64,000 nt of DNA from Micromonospora luteifusca (GCF_016907275.1 NZ_JAFBBP010000001.1:3338001-3402000); one strand, 5' to 3'. Positions 7,582 through 18,013 are shown, counted from the stretch's first letter. Program-made: numbers and translations. Notes: generated from the letters alone by a model not told the origin.

Positions 7582-8736
7582 TCAGCCCCGGGTGTGCTGA
7601 CCGACCATCTGCACGTTGCCCGTGCCCTCGATGATCTCGCCGGCCTGCCACGCCTCGACCCCACGGCCGGTCAGCGTGGCCAGCGCCCGGTCAGCGTCCT
7701 CGGCCGACACGATCGCGAACATGCCGACGCCCATGTTGAAGGTCGACTCCATGTCCTGGTCGTCGATGCGACCCTTCGACTGAATCAGGTCGAAGATCGG
7801 CTGCGGCTTCCAGGTGGACCGGTTGACCACCGCGTCGACGTGCTCCGGCAGCACCCGGACCAGGTTGCCGGGGATACCGCCGCCGGTGATGTGCGACAAC
7901 GCCCGCACCTCGGCTTCGGCGATCAGCTTGAGGCAGTCCTTGGCGTAGATCTTGGTCGGGGTGAGCAGCTCCTCACCCAGGGTCCGCTGCCGACCGAAGT
8001 CGTCGATCACGATGTCCAGTCGCATCCGGGCAGCACCGAGCAGCACGTGCCGGACCAACGAGTATCCGTTGGAGTGCAGGCCGGACGAGCGCATGGCGAT
8101 CACCACGTCGCCCACCTCGACCCGCTCCGGGCTGAGGATGTCGGCTTCCTCGACCACGCCGACACCGGTCGCGGAGATGTCGTACTCGTCCGGGCGGAGC
8201 ACGCCGGGGTGCTCGGCGGTCTCCCCGCCCAGCAGCGCGCAGCCGGCGTAGCGGCAGCCGTCGGCGATGCCCGCGCCGATCTCGGCGACCTTGTCCGGCA
8301 CGACCTCGCCGGTGGCGATGTAGTCGAGCAGGAACAGCGGCTCGGCACCACAGGCCACCAGGTCGTCCACGACCATCGCGACCAGGTCGATGCCCACCGT
8401 GTCGTGAATGTCCATCTGCTGAGCGATCACCAGCTTGGTACCCACCCCGTCGGTGGACGACGCCAGGATCGGGCTCTTGTACTTCTTCGTGTCCAGTCGG
8501 AACAGGCCCGCGAAGCCACCGAGGTCACCGAGAACCTCCGGGCGGCGGGTCTGACGCACCTTCGACTTGAGCAGCTCCACCGCGCGGTCGCCCGCGTCGA
8601 TGGAGACCCCGGCGTCGGCGTACGAGACCGAGCGTTTGCGCGCCTGACGGCCAGCGCCGGCCGTCCAGGGCTGGCGGTCGCCGCCAGCGCCGGTCGGGCT
8701 GCTTCCTGCGCCGCTGCGCTCGGACACGTGCGTCAC
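7582..8736 (-). CDS. purM: Phosphoribosylformylglycinamidine cyclo-ligase
   Basis: A 384-residue enzyme that closes the imidazole ring (FGAM to AIR, ATP-dependent), step five of purine synthesis. SYADAGVSIDAGD opens the domain, STDGVGTKL marks the ATP/substrate region near residue 100, and CGAEPLFLLDYIATG and ALLGGETAEHPG are the conserved PurM boxes; GGGIPGNLVRVLP is near residue 290. The GTG at 8736 follows AAGGGGAG; the first 40 residues are a variable extension. It lies 59 bases behind purF in the same direction. Confidence 0.96.
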   Translation of the reverse strand: MTHVSERSGAGSSPTGAGGDRQPWTAGAGRQARKRSVSYADAGVSIDAGDRAVELLKSKVRQTRRPEVLGDLGGFAGLFRLDTKKYKSPILASSTDGVGTKLVIAQQMDIHDTVGIDLVAMVVDDLVACGAEPLFLLDYIATGEVVPDKVAEIGAGIADGCRYAGCALLGGETAEHPGVLRPDEYDISATGVGVVEEADILSPERVEVGDVVIAMRSSGLHSNGYSLVRHVLLGAARMRLDIVIDDFGRQRTLGEELLTPTKIYAKDCLKLIAEAEVRALSHITGGGIPGNLVRVLPEHVDAVVNRSTWKPQPIFDLIQSKGRIDDQDMESTFNMGVGMFAIVSAEDADRALATLTGRGVEAWQAGEIIEGTGNVQMVGQHTRG

Positions 8737-8795
8737 GGTTCTCCCCTTTGGTTCTCGGTGCCGCGCCGGCGGTGGCCGGGCCGCGCCGGTTGGTG

Positions 8796-10334
8796 CTACG
8801 GGCGGTTTGCGGTCACGCCACCCGGAGTGGCGACGGACGAGCCGTTGATGTGCGGAGCTTCCGGCGCCGAGTTGGCGACCCGTCGGCCCACCCCTTCGAG
8901 CACGTGCTTGCCGATCAGGTTGCCGGCCGGCAGCTCGATCGGGTACTCCCCATCGAAACACGCGCGACACAGCCGGGTCTTCGGCTGCTCGGTCGCGGCG
9001 ATCAGGCCAGTAAGCGAAACGTAACCCAGCGTGTCGGCGCCGATGGAACGCCGGATGCCGTCGTTGTCCAACCCGTTGGCCAGCAGTTCCGCCCGGGTGG
9101 CGAAGTCGATGCCGTAGAAGCACGGCCAGCTGACCGGCGGGGAGGAGATCCGGACGTGCACCTCCAGCGCCCCCGCCTCACGCAGCATCCGGACGATGGC
9201 GCGCTGGGTGTTGCCACGCACGATCGAGTCGTCCACGACCACCAACCGCTTGCCCCGGACGTTCTCCCGCAGCGGGTTGAGCTTGAGTCGGATGCCGAGC
9301 TGACGCAGGGTCTGCGACGGCTGGATGAAGGTGCGCCCCACGTACGGGTTCTTCATCAGGCCGGCACCGTAGGTGATGCCGGACGCCTCCGCGTAGCCGA
9401 TCGCGGCCGGGGTGCCTGACTCGGGCACCGGGATCACCAGGTCGGCCTCGACCGGGTGCTCCTTGGCCAACTGCCGACCGATCTGCACCCGCGCCGCGTG
9501 GACGTTGCGCCCGGCGATCGTGGCATCCGGGCGGGCGATGTAGACGTACTCGAAGAGGCAGCCCTTCGGCTCCGGTGCCGCGAACCGGGTGGAACGCAGC
9601 CCGTTCTCGTCGATCGCGATCAGCTCGCCCGGCTCGACCTCGCGCACCACGCTGGCACCGACGATGTCCAGCGCGGCGGTCTCACTGGCCACCACCCAGC
9701 CGCGCTCCAGGCGGCCGAGCACCAGCGGGCGGACGCCGTGCGGATCACGGGCCGCGTAGAGGGTCGACTCGTCCATGAAGACGAAGCTGAACGCGCCACG
9801 CAGCTGCGGCAGCACCTCCAGCGCGGCCGCTTCGACCGACAGATCCGGTCGACCGGCGAGCAACATCGTCACCAGGGAGGTGTCGTTGGTCGAACCGTCG
9901 GCGATCAGGCCACGCTCGGCGACCTCCTTCTCCAGCTCGGCCGTGTTCACAAGGTTGCCGTTGTGGGCCAGCGCGATGGTCGTGCCGGAGGTGGTCGACC
10001 GGATCGTCGGCTGGGCGTTCTCCCAGTTCGATGCGCCGGTGGTGGAGTAACGGGCGTGCCCGATCGCCAGGTGGCCGCGAAGGCTCGCCAGGGTGGGCTC
10101 GTCGAAGACCTGAGCCACCAGGCCCAGGTCCTTGTAGACCACCACACCGGAGCCATCGCTCACCGCGATGCCCGCTGCCTCCTGGCCCCGGTGCTGCAGG
10201 GCGTAGAGGCCGAAGTAGGTCAGATTGGCAACCTCTTCGCCGGGGGCCCAGACGCCGAAGACACCACAGGCGTCTTGCGGGCCAGGTCGTTGGGGGTCAA
10301 GGTCGTGGCTCAGCCGGCCGTCGCCTCGGGGCAC
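8796..10334 (-). CDS. purF: Amidophosphoribosyltransferase
   Basis: A 512-residue first committed enzyme of purine synthesis (PRPP plus glutamine to phosphoribosylamine). The N-terminal nucleophile is Cys23 in DACGVFGV, so a 22-residue propeptide must be removed. The PRPP loop VVVDDSIVRGNT is near residue 365, and cysteines in CFYGIDF and LCRACF fit the Fe-S cluster of the Bacillus-type enzyme. The start is GTG. The promoter region carries an ACTGTCA/TGACAGT inverted repeat over the predicted transcription start. Confidence 0.97.
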   Translation of the reverse strand: MPRGDGRLSHDLDPQRPGPQDACGVFGVWAPGEEVANLTYFGLYALQHRGQEAAGIAVSDGSGVVVYKDLGLVAQVFDEPTLASLRGHLAIGHARYSTTGASNWENAQPTIRSTTSGTTIALAHNGNLVNTAELEKEVAERGLIADGSTNDTSLVTMLLAGRPDLSVEAAALEVLPQLRGAFSFVFMDESTLYAARDPHGVRPLVLGRLERGWVVASETAALDIVGASVVREVEPGELIAIDENGLRSTRFAAPEPKGCLFEYVYIARPDATIAGRNVHAARVQIGRQLAKEHPVEADLVIPVPESGTPAAIGYAEASGITYGAGLMKNPYVGRTFIQPSQTLRQLGIRLKLNPLRENVRGKRLVVVDDSIVRGNTQRAIVRMLREAGALEVHVRISSPPVSWPCFYGIDFATRAELLANGLDNDGIRRSIGADTLGYVSLTGLIAATEQPKTRLCRACFDGEYPIELPAGNLIGKHVLEGVGRRVANSAPEAPHINGSSVATPGGVTANRP

Positions 10335-10407
10335 CTACCGCTCCCTCATGCTGGTCTGGACCGGCCGGGCGGGATCACGGGCGGATCCACACTCCCCTGC
10401 CGGGACC

Positions 10408-10430
10408 ACTGTCATCGCCTGACAGTGTAC
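10408..10430 (-). promoter_or_regulatory. purF promoter with operator-like inverted repeat
   Basis: TACACT (minus strand, 10425-10430) is a -10 candidate. Directly over the expected start point lies ACTGTCA-N5-TGACAGT (10408-10426), a perfect 7-bp dyad, suggesting repressor control of purF-purM. Confidence 0.5.
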
Positions 10431-10501
10431 GCGAAACGCCGTCAATACAGATAGTCACGATATCCCTGCTGAGCGTCACTCTGCGTGGGACGTCGGGGCG
10501 A

Positions 10502-10855
10502 TTAGAGGGGCAGATAGGCCGAGAGGTCCGCACGGACACCACTCACCTGGACGCGACCCTCGGTGACCGCCTCCGCCCAGCCGATCCTCCCGGTTGCCAA
10601 CTCCAACCAGGTGTCGGCAGCCATCTCGACCACGTTTGGCGGGTTTCCCCTGGTGTGTCGAGGTCCGGGTACGCACTGGATCGCACCGTATGGTGGGACA
10701 CGCACCTCCACCGATCGGCCGGGGGCGCGCTCCGCGAGGACGGCCAACAACGACCGGACCGCCTCTCGAAACACCGGCCGTTCGGGCGTACGCCCCTCAT
10801 CGAGCGCCAACAACACCGCCGTAACGGCAGCGGACTTACTGTGCGGAGAGGACAC
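10502..10855 (-). CDS. Small sterol-carrier-family protein
   Basis: A 117-residue protein ending with the sequence block shared by actinobacterial 'sterol carrier family' proteins (GNPPNVVEMAADTWLELATG and GRVQVSGVRADLSAYLPL), which form an SCP2/MDMPI-C-like fold. RVPPYGAIQC lies in the middle. The GTG at 10855 is preceded by TATCGT at six bases, so the transcript is probably leaderless. Its ligand is unknown. The position upstream of purF is one I remember from Streptomyces. Confidence 0.75.
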   Translation of the reverse strand: MSSPHSKSAAVTAVLLALDEGRTPERPVFREAVRSLLAVLAERAPGRSVEVRVPPYGAIQCVPGPRHTRGNPPNVVEMAADTWLELATGRIGWAEAVTEGRVQVSGVRADLSAYLPL

Positions 10856-10861
10856 GACGGG

Positions 10862-10867
10862 ACGATA
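10862..10867 (-). promoter_or_regulatory. Predicted -10 for a leaderless transcript
   Basis: TATCGT on the minus strand, then six bases, then GTG at 10855. No ribosome site intervenes. Confidence 0.55.
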
Positions 10868-11015
10868 CGACCCGCAGGCCGGACACCTGACGCTGGCCCT
10901 GGGTCGCGCCGATCCAGTCGGACAAGGCATAGTTGCCGACGGCGTATTCGAACCGTGATGTCCCCGGCCCGGCGCCCCGCCGGTCAGAGGGAAGTCAGCC
11001 CGGAAGGCGGTGGAC

Positions 11016-13118
11016 GTGTCAACACACCGACGTGCCTGGAAGCAGCGGGCCGGTGTGGTCGTAGCGCTGGTTGCCGGCGCTCTGCTCGCCGTCCCCGCCA
11101 CACCAGCTTTAGCCGCTCCCGACGTCACGGACGTTTCGGCATCGCCGAGCAGCGTCGAGGCCGGCAAGACCACGAAGATCAGCTACAAACTCGCCTTCGA
11201 AGACGGTGCCGAGCCGGCTGACATCAGTTTCAGCTCGAGCAACCCGAAGCTGACCTGCGTTGACGGGTGCTCCCGCGGCCGGGTGACGTCGAGTGGCACC
11301 TACGACGCCACCTTCAAACTCGCGGATGATGCGGGCAACGGCAACGCCAACATCACCGTGAAGGCCACGGACTCCAACGGCGCGATCAAGCAGAGTCAGG
11401 AGGGGTCGACCAGCGTCACGTTGGTGGGCAAGGCCGCCGAGCCGCCGCCAAAGCAGACCGTGAAGTCGATCTCCGGCAAGGTGGTCGCACAGGCCGACAG
11501 CAAGGCAGTGCCGAACGCGGTTGTGATGCTGCTGGACAGCACCGGCAAGACCTTCGACACCACCAGCGACGGCAGCGGCAACTTCCGCTTCACCGGCACC
11601 ACGGCCAACCCGATCGCACCGGGTCGGATCGACCTCGGTGCCACCTTTGACACCGTCGTGGCCAGGAAGACCATCAACGCCGCCGCCGGGCAGTCCATCA
11701 CCGGGCAACGGATCAGCCTCGCGATCAAGGTCGAGGTGACGCCCAGCGCCACCCCGTCCACCACCCCCGAGGCCACTCCCACCGAGGAGACGACCGAGGA
11801 AGGCGCGGAGGACCAGGCCACCGACGAGGAAAGCCCAGGTGCTCCGGCGAACGCCGCGACCAGCGAGGACAGCGGTGGCGGCGTGGCCGCGTACCTGATC
11901 ATTCTGCTCGGTGGCCTCCTGGTCGCCGCCGGTGTGGGCACGATCGTGCTGCTCTGGATCAAGCGCAAGGAGAGCGGCGGCGACGACGACGCTCCGGCGA
12001 CGGGTGGTGGCGGCGGTGTGGTGCCGCCGGCGCGCGGCGGATTCCGCGGCGCGGACGACCAGACCCGGATGGTGGGCGGACGGCCCGGCGGCGGGGCGGA
12101 CCCGACGATGGTCGGCGGTGCGGCGCTGAGCGAGGCGCCGACGATGATGCACCGCCCGGTGGTCGACGACGTTCCGCCGGACCCGTACGGTGCTCCGGCG
12201 CAGGCGTACGGCGGTGCGGGCCAGCAGGGTTGGGGCGGTGCCGGCTACGGCGAGGAGCCCGCACCCGGCGGGTACGGCGCCGGCGGCTACGGCAACGCCC
12301 CCGCGTCGGGTGGCGGCTACGGCAACGCGCCCGCCTCTGGCGGCGGCTACGGCGCTCCGGCAGGCGCCGAGGGCGGCTACGGTGACGGCTACGGTGCCGC
12401 CCCTGGTTCCGGCGCTGGCTACGGCGGCGCACCGGCCTCCGGTGGCTATGGCAACGCGCCCGCCTCCGGTGGCGGCTACGGGAGTCGTGACTACTCCGCC
12501 CCGGCCGGCACGGCGGCCTACCCGCCGGCTCCCGCTGGCGGCGCGGCCTACGGCGAGCGGTACGACGAGCCGACCGGCCGGTACACCGGCGACAGCACCC
12601 AGTACCCGGCTCCGGCCGACCCGTACGCCACCGGCGTCTACCAGCCGGAGCAGGGGCAGGGGTACGGCCAGCCCGACCCGGCCCCGTATGGCGGCCGGGC
12701 TGCCGAGCCGACCGCGGGATATGGCGGCCAGCAGGCCGGCGGGTACGACCAGGGCGGCTACGGCCAACCAGCCGGTGGGTACGAGCAGGGTGGCGGCTAC
12801 GGCCAGGAACCCCCGCAACCGGCCGGTGGCTACGGCCAGGAGCCCCCGCAGCAACGCGGCGGCTACGACGAGCGGGGCTACGACCAGGGCGGCTACGGCC
12901 AACCAGCCGGGTACGAGCAGGGCGGCGGCTACGGCCAGGAGCCCCCGCAACCGGCCGGTGGCTACGGCCAGGAACCTCCGCAGCAACGCGGCGGCTACGA
13001 CGAGCGAGGCTACGACCAGGGCGGCTACGGCCAACCAGCCGGCGGCCGGACCCGACCGGACACGCCGCCGCCGCCGACCGAGCGGGGCGGCCGACGCCTC
13101 GACTGGCTGGACGACTGA
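11016..13118 (+). CDS. Single-pass membrane protein with Ig-like exterior and Gly/Tyr/Gln repeat cytoplasmic tail
   Basis: About 700 residues. A signal peptide (RRAWKQRAGVVVALVAGALL, cleavage near ALA) leads into an Ig-like domain with a CVDGC disulfide candidate, then a carboxypeptidase-regulatory-like beta domain (SGKVVAQADSKAVPNAVVML), a Thr/Glu-rich linker and one transmembrane helix near 290-315. The remaining ~380 residues are disordered: TRMVGG, PTMVGG and PTMMHR threonine motifs, then GGYG units and a 45-residue repeat in two copies. GTG at 11016 is preferred over 11010 because it is eight bases from GGAAGG. The function is unknown; the tail looks prone to self-association or phosphorylation. 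Confidence 0.8.
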   Translation: MSTHRRAWKQRAGVVVALVAGALLAVPATPALAAPDVTDVSASPSSVEAGKTTKISYKLAFEDGAEPADISFSSSNPKLTCVDGCSRGRVTSSGTYDATFKLADDAGNGNANITVKATDSNGAIKQSQEGSTSVTLVGKAAEPPPKQTVKSISGKVVAQADSKAVPNAVVMLLDSTGKTFDTTSDGSGNFRFTGTTANPIAPGRIDLGATFDTVVARKTINAAAGQSITGQRISLAIKVEVTPSATPSTTPEATPTEETTEEGAEDQATDEESPGAPANAATSEDSGGGVAAYLIILLGGLLVAAGVGTIVLLWIKRKESGGDDDAPATGGGGGVVPPARGGFRGADDQTRMVGGRPGGGADPTMVGGAALSEAPTMMHRPVVDDVPPDPYGAPAQAYGGAGQQGWGGAGYGEEPAPGGYGAGGYGNAPASGGGYGNAPASGGGYGAPAGAEGGYGDGYGAAPGSGAGYGGAPASGGYGNAPASGGGYGSRDYSAPAGTAAYPPAPAGGAAYGERYDEPTGRYTGDSTQYPAPADPYATGVYQPEQGQGYGQPDPAPYGGRAAEPTAGYGGQQAGGYDQGGYGQPAGGYEQGGGYGQEPPQPAGGYGQEPPQQRGGYDERGYDQGGYGQPAGYEQGGGYGQEPPQPAGGYGQEPPQQRGGYDERGYDQGGYGQPAGGRTRPDTPPPPTERGGRRLDWLDD
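12741..13046 (+). repeat. Tandem coding repeat (135 and 132 bp, plus a partial third unit)
   Basis: Units start at 12741, 12876 and 13008 and encode GYDQGGYGQPAG, YEQGGGYGQEPPQPAGG, then YGQEPPQQRGGYDER. The second unit lacks one glycine codon; the third stops after GGYGQPAGG. Near-identical DNA implies recent duplication and probable length variation between strains. Confidence 0.9.
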
Positions 13119-13135
13119 CCGACCACAGCGCACGG

Positions 13136-13167
13136 AAACGGTCACCCGGAGATCCGGGTGACCGTTT
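13136..13167. terminator. Bidirectional terminator
   Basis: A perfect 15-bp stem (AAACGGTCACCCGGA / TCCGGGTGACCGTTT, loop GA) between the repeat protein and the convergent phosphosulfolactate phosphatase gene. Confidence 0.85.
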
Positions 13168-13256
13168 CGCTGTCACGAGATGTGCTCGCGGTCGTTGGAG
13201 TTGGGGCGGGCTGGCGCCACAGGGCCGACCGGTGCCGGCGCTGCTGCCCGCGTTGC

Positions 13257-14048
13257 TCAAGCAGCGGAGAAGACACCCTGGTGGAGCACAGGTACGACGT
13301 CCGACACGGCGATCCGGACGGCGACGTCCACGTCCTCGGCGAAGCCGCTCTCGGTCAACTCCCGCCCGGAAACACTGCCGCGCACCGCAGCGGGCACATC
13401 CGGAGTGCTCGCCAACGCGGCAAGTGCCATGGCCGCCTCCACGGACAGCCCGCCCGGCACGCCGGAGAGAGCGTCCAGCACCGAGGCGGCACCGAGCTGG
13501 TCCTCCACCGATGGGCGCAACGATCCGTCCGGCCACCGTTCGCCCGAGGCGATCACGCCGATCGGAGCATCCACCGTGCCGTACCCCTGGCGGCGCAGCC
13601 AACGCCCGACGGCGCGGGCGTTGCGCAGGCACGCCGCGAACACCGGCAGGCCGGTGGCGCTGGCGGCGGCGCTGATGGCGGAGCCGTTCGGCGAGGGCAG
13701 CACCAGGTCCGCCACCACCGGTGCGCTGCTCAACGCCGCAGGTGAGAGTGACCACGGATGTTCCGCGGTCGTCCGCCGACGACCGACCGCGGCGACCGCG
13801 CCGACCCGCAGCGCGTAGTCGGCGGCCTGCTCACCCCACGGGAACGGGTGCACCCGCATGCCACGGGCGACCGCGACCTCCACGGCGGTGGTGAACGACA
13901 ACACGTCCACCACCACCAGCGCCGCGCAGACCCGACCGAGCTCGGCCGCCCCGGTCAGCCCCCAGTCGAACCGGGCACCGGAACCGGGTTGGCCGTAGAC
14001 GGCAGCCGCCAACGCCTCAGCGCTCGTCAGGCGACGGCTCGGTGCCAC
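13257..14048 (-). CDS. 2-phosphosulfolactate phosphatase (ComB) family protein
   Basis: About 263 residues of the ComB fold: [22 protein letters not shown] near residue 35, [10 protein letters not shown] near 115 and [23 protein letters not shown] near 160, all characteristic of this phosphatase family. Archaeal ComB makes sulfolactate in coenzyme M synthesis; actinobacterial members have no proven substrate. The GTG at 14048 overlaps the 3' end of purL by 32 bases, so it is probably co-transcribed with purL; a later unrecognised start is possible. Confidence 0.75.
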   Translation of the reverse strand: MAPSRRLTSAEALAAAVYGQPGSGARFDWGLTGAAELGRVCAALVVVDVLSFTTAVEVAVARGMRVHPFPWGEQAADYALRVGAVAAVGRRRTTAEHPWSLSPAALSSAPVVADLVLPSPNGSAISAAASATGLPVFAACLRNARAVGRWLRRQGYGTVDAPIGVIASGERWPDGSLRPSVEDQLGAASVLDALSGVPGGLSVEAAMALAALASTPDVPAAVRGSVSGRELTESGFAEDVDVAVRIAVSDVVPVLHQGVFSAA

Positions 14049-16692
14049 CGGAATCAGACCCGCCCTGGTCGGCGGTGGTCGGCTGCTCCGACTCGACCGG
14101 CTCGACCGCACCGGTCTGCGGGACCGGACCGGCCGAGGCGATCGGCTCGGAGACCACTGCCGCCACGTCAACGGGCTCGTCCTGTGCGACCGGCAGCGGG
14201 ACGGCCTCGACCGCACCCGCCACGCCAGCGGCCGGCGCCGGCACCTCGACGGCCGCCGAACCCCCGAAGAGGCGAGGAAGCGTCTCGGTGTGCGCGGCGC
14301 GCAGCTCGTCCAGACCGATCCGGAACTGACCGTGCACCTCGAGTGCGCCGCCGGACGGGTCGGTGATGCCGATCAGCTCGAACGGCACCCCCCGCTCGGC
14401 GCAGAGCGCCGCGAACGCCTTGTCGTGGCCCCGGGGCACCGACACCAGCGCCCGCGTGGCGGACTCGCTGAACAGGTAGACGAACGGCATCGAGCCCTCG
14501 GCGAACTGCTCCGGCACCGCGACCCGGGCACCGACGCCGCGACGCAGGCAGGACTCGACGAGGCTCTGTGCGAGGCCGCCGTCGGAGAGGTCGTGTGCCG
14601 AGCTGAGGTGACCGACGCGGGCCGCCTCGGACAGCAGGTCGGCGAGCGTCTTCTCCCGCGCGAGATCGACCTGCGGCGGGATACCGCCGAGGTGCTCGTG
14701 CGTCACCCAGGCCCACTCCGAGCCGGACAGCTCCACGTTCGTCTCGCCGAGCAGGTAGAGCTGGTCGTGGTCGCCACCGGCGCGCGGGACGAAGCCCATC
14801 GGCACCCGGTCGGCGACGTTGTCCAGCACGCCCAGCACACCGACCACCGGGGTCGGGTGGATGGCCGCCGCGCCGGTCTGGTTGTAGAAGCTGACGTTGC
14901 CGCCGGTCACCGGGATGCCCAGCTCCAGGCAGCCGTCCGCCAGGCCGCGCACGGCCTCGGCGAACTGCCACATCACGCCCGGGTCCTCCGGCGAACCGAA
15001 GTTGAGGCAGTTGGTCACGGCGATCGGCTTCGCGCCGGTCACCGCCACGTTCCGGTACGCCTCGGCCAGGGCCAGCTTGGTGCCGTTGTACGGGTCGAGT
15101 CGGGCGTACCGACCGTTACCGTCCAACGACAGTGCCACGCCGAGACCGGTCCGCTCGTCGATCCGGATCACGCCGCCGTCCTCCGGCTGGGCGAGCACGG
15201 TGTTGCCCAGCACGTAGCGGTCGTACTGCTCGGTGACCCAGGTCTTGTCTGCCAGGTTGGGCGACGCGATCATGCGCAGCACGGTCTCCCGCAGCGCCTC
15301 CGGGTCGGCCGGGCGGGGCAGCGTCTCGGCCCGGTCGGCCTGGAGCAGGATCAGGTCAGCCGGCTCGCGCATCGGCCGGGCGTAGACCGGGCCGTCGTCC
15401 ACGAGCGAACCCGGCGGCACGTCGACGACCAGGTGGTCCTGCCAGGTGATCGCCAGTCGACCGGGGCGGCCGTCCGGCTCCGGTGCGGTGACCTCACCGA
15501 TCGCGGTGGCCAGCACGCCCCACTTCTCGCAGGTCTTGAGCACCGCGTCGAGCTTGTCCGGCTCGACGACCAGCAGCATCCGCTCCTGGGACTCGCTGGC
15601 CAGGATCTCGTGCGGGTCCATCGAGGGCTCGCGCAGCGGCACCCGCTCCAGCCAGACCCGCATGCCGGTGCCGGCAGCGGCGGCGGTCTCGGTGAGCGCG
15701 CAGGTCAGACCGGCGCCACCAAGGTCCTGGATGCCGACCACCAGTTGACCGTCGTACAGCTCGAGGCACGCCTCGATCAGCAGCTTCTCGGTGAACGGGT
15801 CACCGACCTGCACGGCGGGGCGGCGCGCCTCGCTGCCCTCGTCGAAGGTGGCGCTGGCCAGCACCGAGACGCCGCCGATGCCATCCCGGCCGGTCTTGGC
15901 GCCCATCAGCACGACAACGTTGCCCGGGCCGGCGGCGGCCTTGTTCTGCAGCCGGCTGACCGGCAGCACGCCCAGGCAGAGCGCGTTGAGCAGCGGGTTG
16001 CCCTGGTAAGAGGGGTCGAAGACCAACTCACCACCGATGTTGGGCAGGCCCAGGCAGTTGCCGTAGCCACCGACGCCGGCGACCACACCGGTGAGCACCC
16101 GGGCGGTGTCCGGGTGGTCCGCGGCACCGAAGCGCAGCGGGTCCATCACCGCGACCGGGCGGGCGCCCATGGCGAGAATGTCCCGGACGATGCCACCAAC
16201 GCCGGTCGCCGCACCCTGGTACGGCTCGACGAAGCTCGGGTGGTTGTGCGACTCGACCTTGAAGGTGACCGCCAGCTCGTCGGAGACCTGCACGACACCG
16301 GCGTTCTCGCCGATACCGGCGAGCAGCCGGTCGCTGTGCGGGGCCTTCTCACCGAACTGGCGCAGGTGCACCTTGCTCGACTTGTAGGAGCAGTGCTCGC
16401 TCCACATGATCGAGTACATCGCGAGCTCGGACTGCGTGGGCCGGCGGCCGAGGATCTGCCGGATCCGGTCGTACTCGTCGTCGCGCAAACCCAGCTCGGT
16501 GTACGGCTGGAGCTCGCCCGGGGTCCCGCCGGCGCGCGGCACGGTGTCCACGCCCTCGGTCCAGACGGCGGCGGCCGGCTCGACGGGAGCGGTCGCCGGC
16601 GCGACGGACTGCGCCAGGCTCGACTCGGCCGGCTGCGCCGGGGCGGAGTACGCCTCCGGCGTGTCGCGTACCGGGTCCGGATGGGTGGTCAT
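14017..16692 (-). CDS. purL: Phosphoribosylformylglycinamidine synthase subunit PurL
   Basis: An 891-residue small-type PurL that uses ATP and ammonia from PurQ to convert FGAR to FGAM. The [12 protein letters not shown] motif (near residue 115), [22 protein letters not shown] and the IQDLGGAGL box are intact. It is longer than the usual ~750 residues because of a 60-residue Ala/Pro-rich head and a roughly 90-residue Pro/Val/Glu-rich disordered tail. The ATG follows GGAGAGG. Together with purQ and purS it encodes the three-part FGAM synthase. Confidence 0.96.
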   Translation of the reverse strand: MTTHPDPVRDTPEAYSAPAQPAESSLAQSVAPATAPVEPAAAVWTEGVDTVPRAGGTPGELQPYTELGLRDDEYDRIRQILGRRPTQSELAMYSIMWSEHCSYKSSKVHLRQFGEKAPHSDRLLAGIGENAGVVQVSDELAVTFKVESHNHPSFVEPYQGAATGVGGIVRDILAMGARPVAVMDPLRFGAADHPDTARVLTGVVAGVGGYGNCLGLPNIGGELVFDPSYQGNPLLNALCLGVLPVSRLQNKAAAGPGNVVVLMGAKTGRDGIGGVSVLASATFDEGSEARRPAVQVGDPFTEKLLIEACLELYDGQLVVGIQDLGGAGLTCALTETAAAAGTGMRVWLERVPLREPSMDPHEILASESQERMLLVVEPDKLDAVLKTCEKWGVLATAIGEVTAPEPDGRPGRLAITWQDHLVVDVPPGSLVDDGPVYARPMREPADLILLQADRAETLPRPADPEALRETVLRMIASPNLADKTWVTEQYDRYVLGNTVLAQPEDGGVIRIDERTGLGVALSLDGNGRYARLDPYNGTKLALAEAYRNVAVTGAKPIAVTNCLNFGSPEDPGVMWQFAEAVRGLADGCLELGIPVTGGNVSFYNQTGAAAIHPTPVVGVLGVLDNVADRVPMGFVPRAGGDHDQLYLLGETNVELSGSEWAWVTHEHLGGIPPQVDLAREKTLADLLSEAARVGHLSSAHDLSDGGLAQSLVESCLRRGVGARVAVPEQFAEGSMPFVYLFSESATRALVSVPRGHDKAFAALCAERGVPFELIGITDPSGGALEVHGQFRIGLDELRAAHTETLPRLFGGSAAVEVPAPAAGVAGAVEAVPLPVAQDEPVDVAAVVSEPIASAGPVPQTGAVEPVESEQPTTADQGGSDSGGTEPSPDER

Positions 16693-16714
16693 GACCTCTC
16701 CTCGCTGCTGGCGC

Positions 16715-17398
16715 TCACGCTGGCGCCCCCACCAGGTGCTTGAGGACCGACGTGAAGAACCCCAGGCCGTCCAACGACGGGCCGGTGAGCTCCTCCACCG
16801 CGTGCTCGGGGTGCGGCATGATGCCGACCACGTTGCCCGCGGCGTTGGTGATCGCGGCGATGTCGCGCTGCGACCCGTTGGGGTTGCCGCCGACATAGCG
16901 GGCAACCACTCGTCCTTCGGCTTCGAGCTGATCCAGCGTCGCGGTGTCCGCGACGTAGCAGCCCTCGCCGTTCTTGACCGGGATGAGCACCTCTTGGCCG
17001 GGCTGGAACGCGTTGGTCCACGCGGTGCCGGCCGACTCGATGCGCAGGACCTGGTCCCGGTTGCGGAAGTGCAGGTGCTGGTTGCGGGTGAGCGCCCCGG
17101 GCAGCAGGTGCGCCTCGCACAGGATCTGGAAGCCGTTGCAGATGCCGAGCACCGGCAGGCCACCCTGGGCGGCGTCCACGATCGTCTCCATCACCGGGGC
17201 AAACCGGGCGATGGCGCCGCAACGCAGGTAGTCACCGTAGGAGAAGCCGCCGGGCAGGACGACCGCGTCAACCCCGTGCAGATCCGGGTCACCGTGCCAG
17301 AGCCGGACCGGCTCAGCGCCGGCGATCCGGACGGCCCGGGCCGCGTCCCCGTCGTCGAGCGAGCCAGGGAAGGTGACCACACCGACCCGGGCGGTCAC
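16715..17398 (-). CDS. purQ: Phosphoribosylformylglycinamidine synthase subunit PurQ (glutaminase)
   Basis: A 227-residue class I glutamine amidotransferase. The nucleophile Cys87 lies in LGICNGFQ and the His196/Glu198 pair in [20 protein letters not shown] is the PurQ-specific loop. It supplies ammonia to PurL through a channel. The GTG start overlaps the purS stop (GTGA), and purL follows after 22 bases, so purS-purQ-purL form one operon. Confidence 0.97.
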   Translation of the reverse strand: MTARVGVVTFPGSLDDGDAARAVRIAGAEPVRLWHGDPDLHGVDAVVLPGGFSYGDYLRCGAIARFAPVMETIVDAAQGGLPVLGICNGFQILCEAHLLPGALTRNQHLHFRNRDQVLRIESAGTAWTNAFQPGQEVLIPVKNGEGCYVADTATLDQLEAEGRVVARYVGGNPNGSQRDIAAITNAAGNVVGIMPHPEHAVEELTGPSLDGLGFFTSVLKHLVGAPA

Positions 17399-17658
17399 GA
17401 GCGGGCGTCCGCGGTCTCGTCGGCCTCGACCACGCGGATGGTGAAGTCCTCGATGACCGGGTTGGCGAGCAGTTTGTCGGCAATCTCCCGAGCACGGTCC
17501 AGGTCCGGTTCACCGGTGAACTCGATCTCGATCCGCCTGCCGATCCGAACCGAGGCGACATCACCGACGCCGAGCCGGGGCAGCGCGTTTGCGACGGCCT
17601 GGCCCTGCGGATCGAGGATCTCGGGCTTGAGCATGACGTCGACGACGACGCGAGGCAC
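17395..17658 (-). CDS. purS: Phosphoribosylformylglycinamidine synthase subunit PurS
   Basis: An 87-residue linker subunit that joins PurL and PurQ and stabilises the ammonia channel. [20 protein letters not shown] and the [10 protein letters not shown] strand are typical. The GTG at 17658 is preceded by AGGAG. It is the first gene of purS-purQ-purL. The C-terminus has a short acidic extension. Confidence 0.95.
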   Translation of the reverse strand: MPRVVVDVMLKPEILDPQGQAVANALPRLGVGDVASVRIGRRIEIEFTGEPDLDRAREIADKLLANPVIEDFTIRVVEADETADARS

Positions 17659-18013
17659 TGGGCACTCCTGACTGTGTACGCAGTTGGGTGCCGACCCACA
17701 ACGGGCGAGCGCAGCCAGCGTACCTGGCAGATATCGCCGCGGGCGCACCGGCCGGGTGCAGTCCAGGCAGTGATCGACACTACCGACGCCCAGGGTGACC
17801 CAACAGGCGCGACAGGTGGCCTCAGCAGGACATACACGGCGCAACGGGTGGCCGAATCGTTACATTGGGCGATGTCGATCCGTATCTTGATAACGATGGC
17901 CTCGGGCCCTATCGTACATCGACGTAAGTCGATTTGAGCGCCGGCGGGAACCCCCGCTGCCGCCCTTCCGCACCCGGCGACCCCGGGTCCGCCCCGTCCA
18001 AGGAGTCCACCCG
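17659..18013. promoter_or_regulatory. Divergent intergenic region between purS and a secreted protease
   Basis: 355 bases. It must hold the purS promoter (minus) and the protease promoter (plus). The AT-richer part around 17870-17935 contains a 6-bp dyad, ATCGAC-GTAA-GTCGAT (17918-17933), upstream of the protease. I see no gene or known RNA. Confidence 0.45.

Noticed and set aside
11109..13145. 678-codon minus-strand frame opposite the repeat protein
   Set aside because: A third-position GC shadow of the Gly/Tyr-rich gene; no ribosome site and no recognisable domain.
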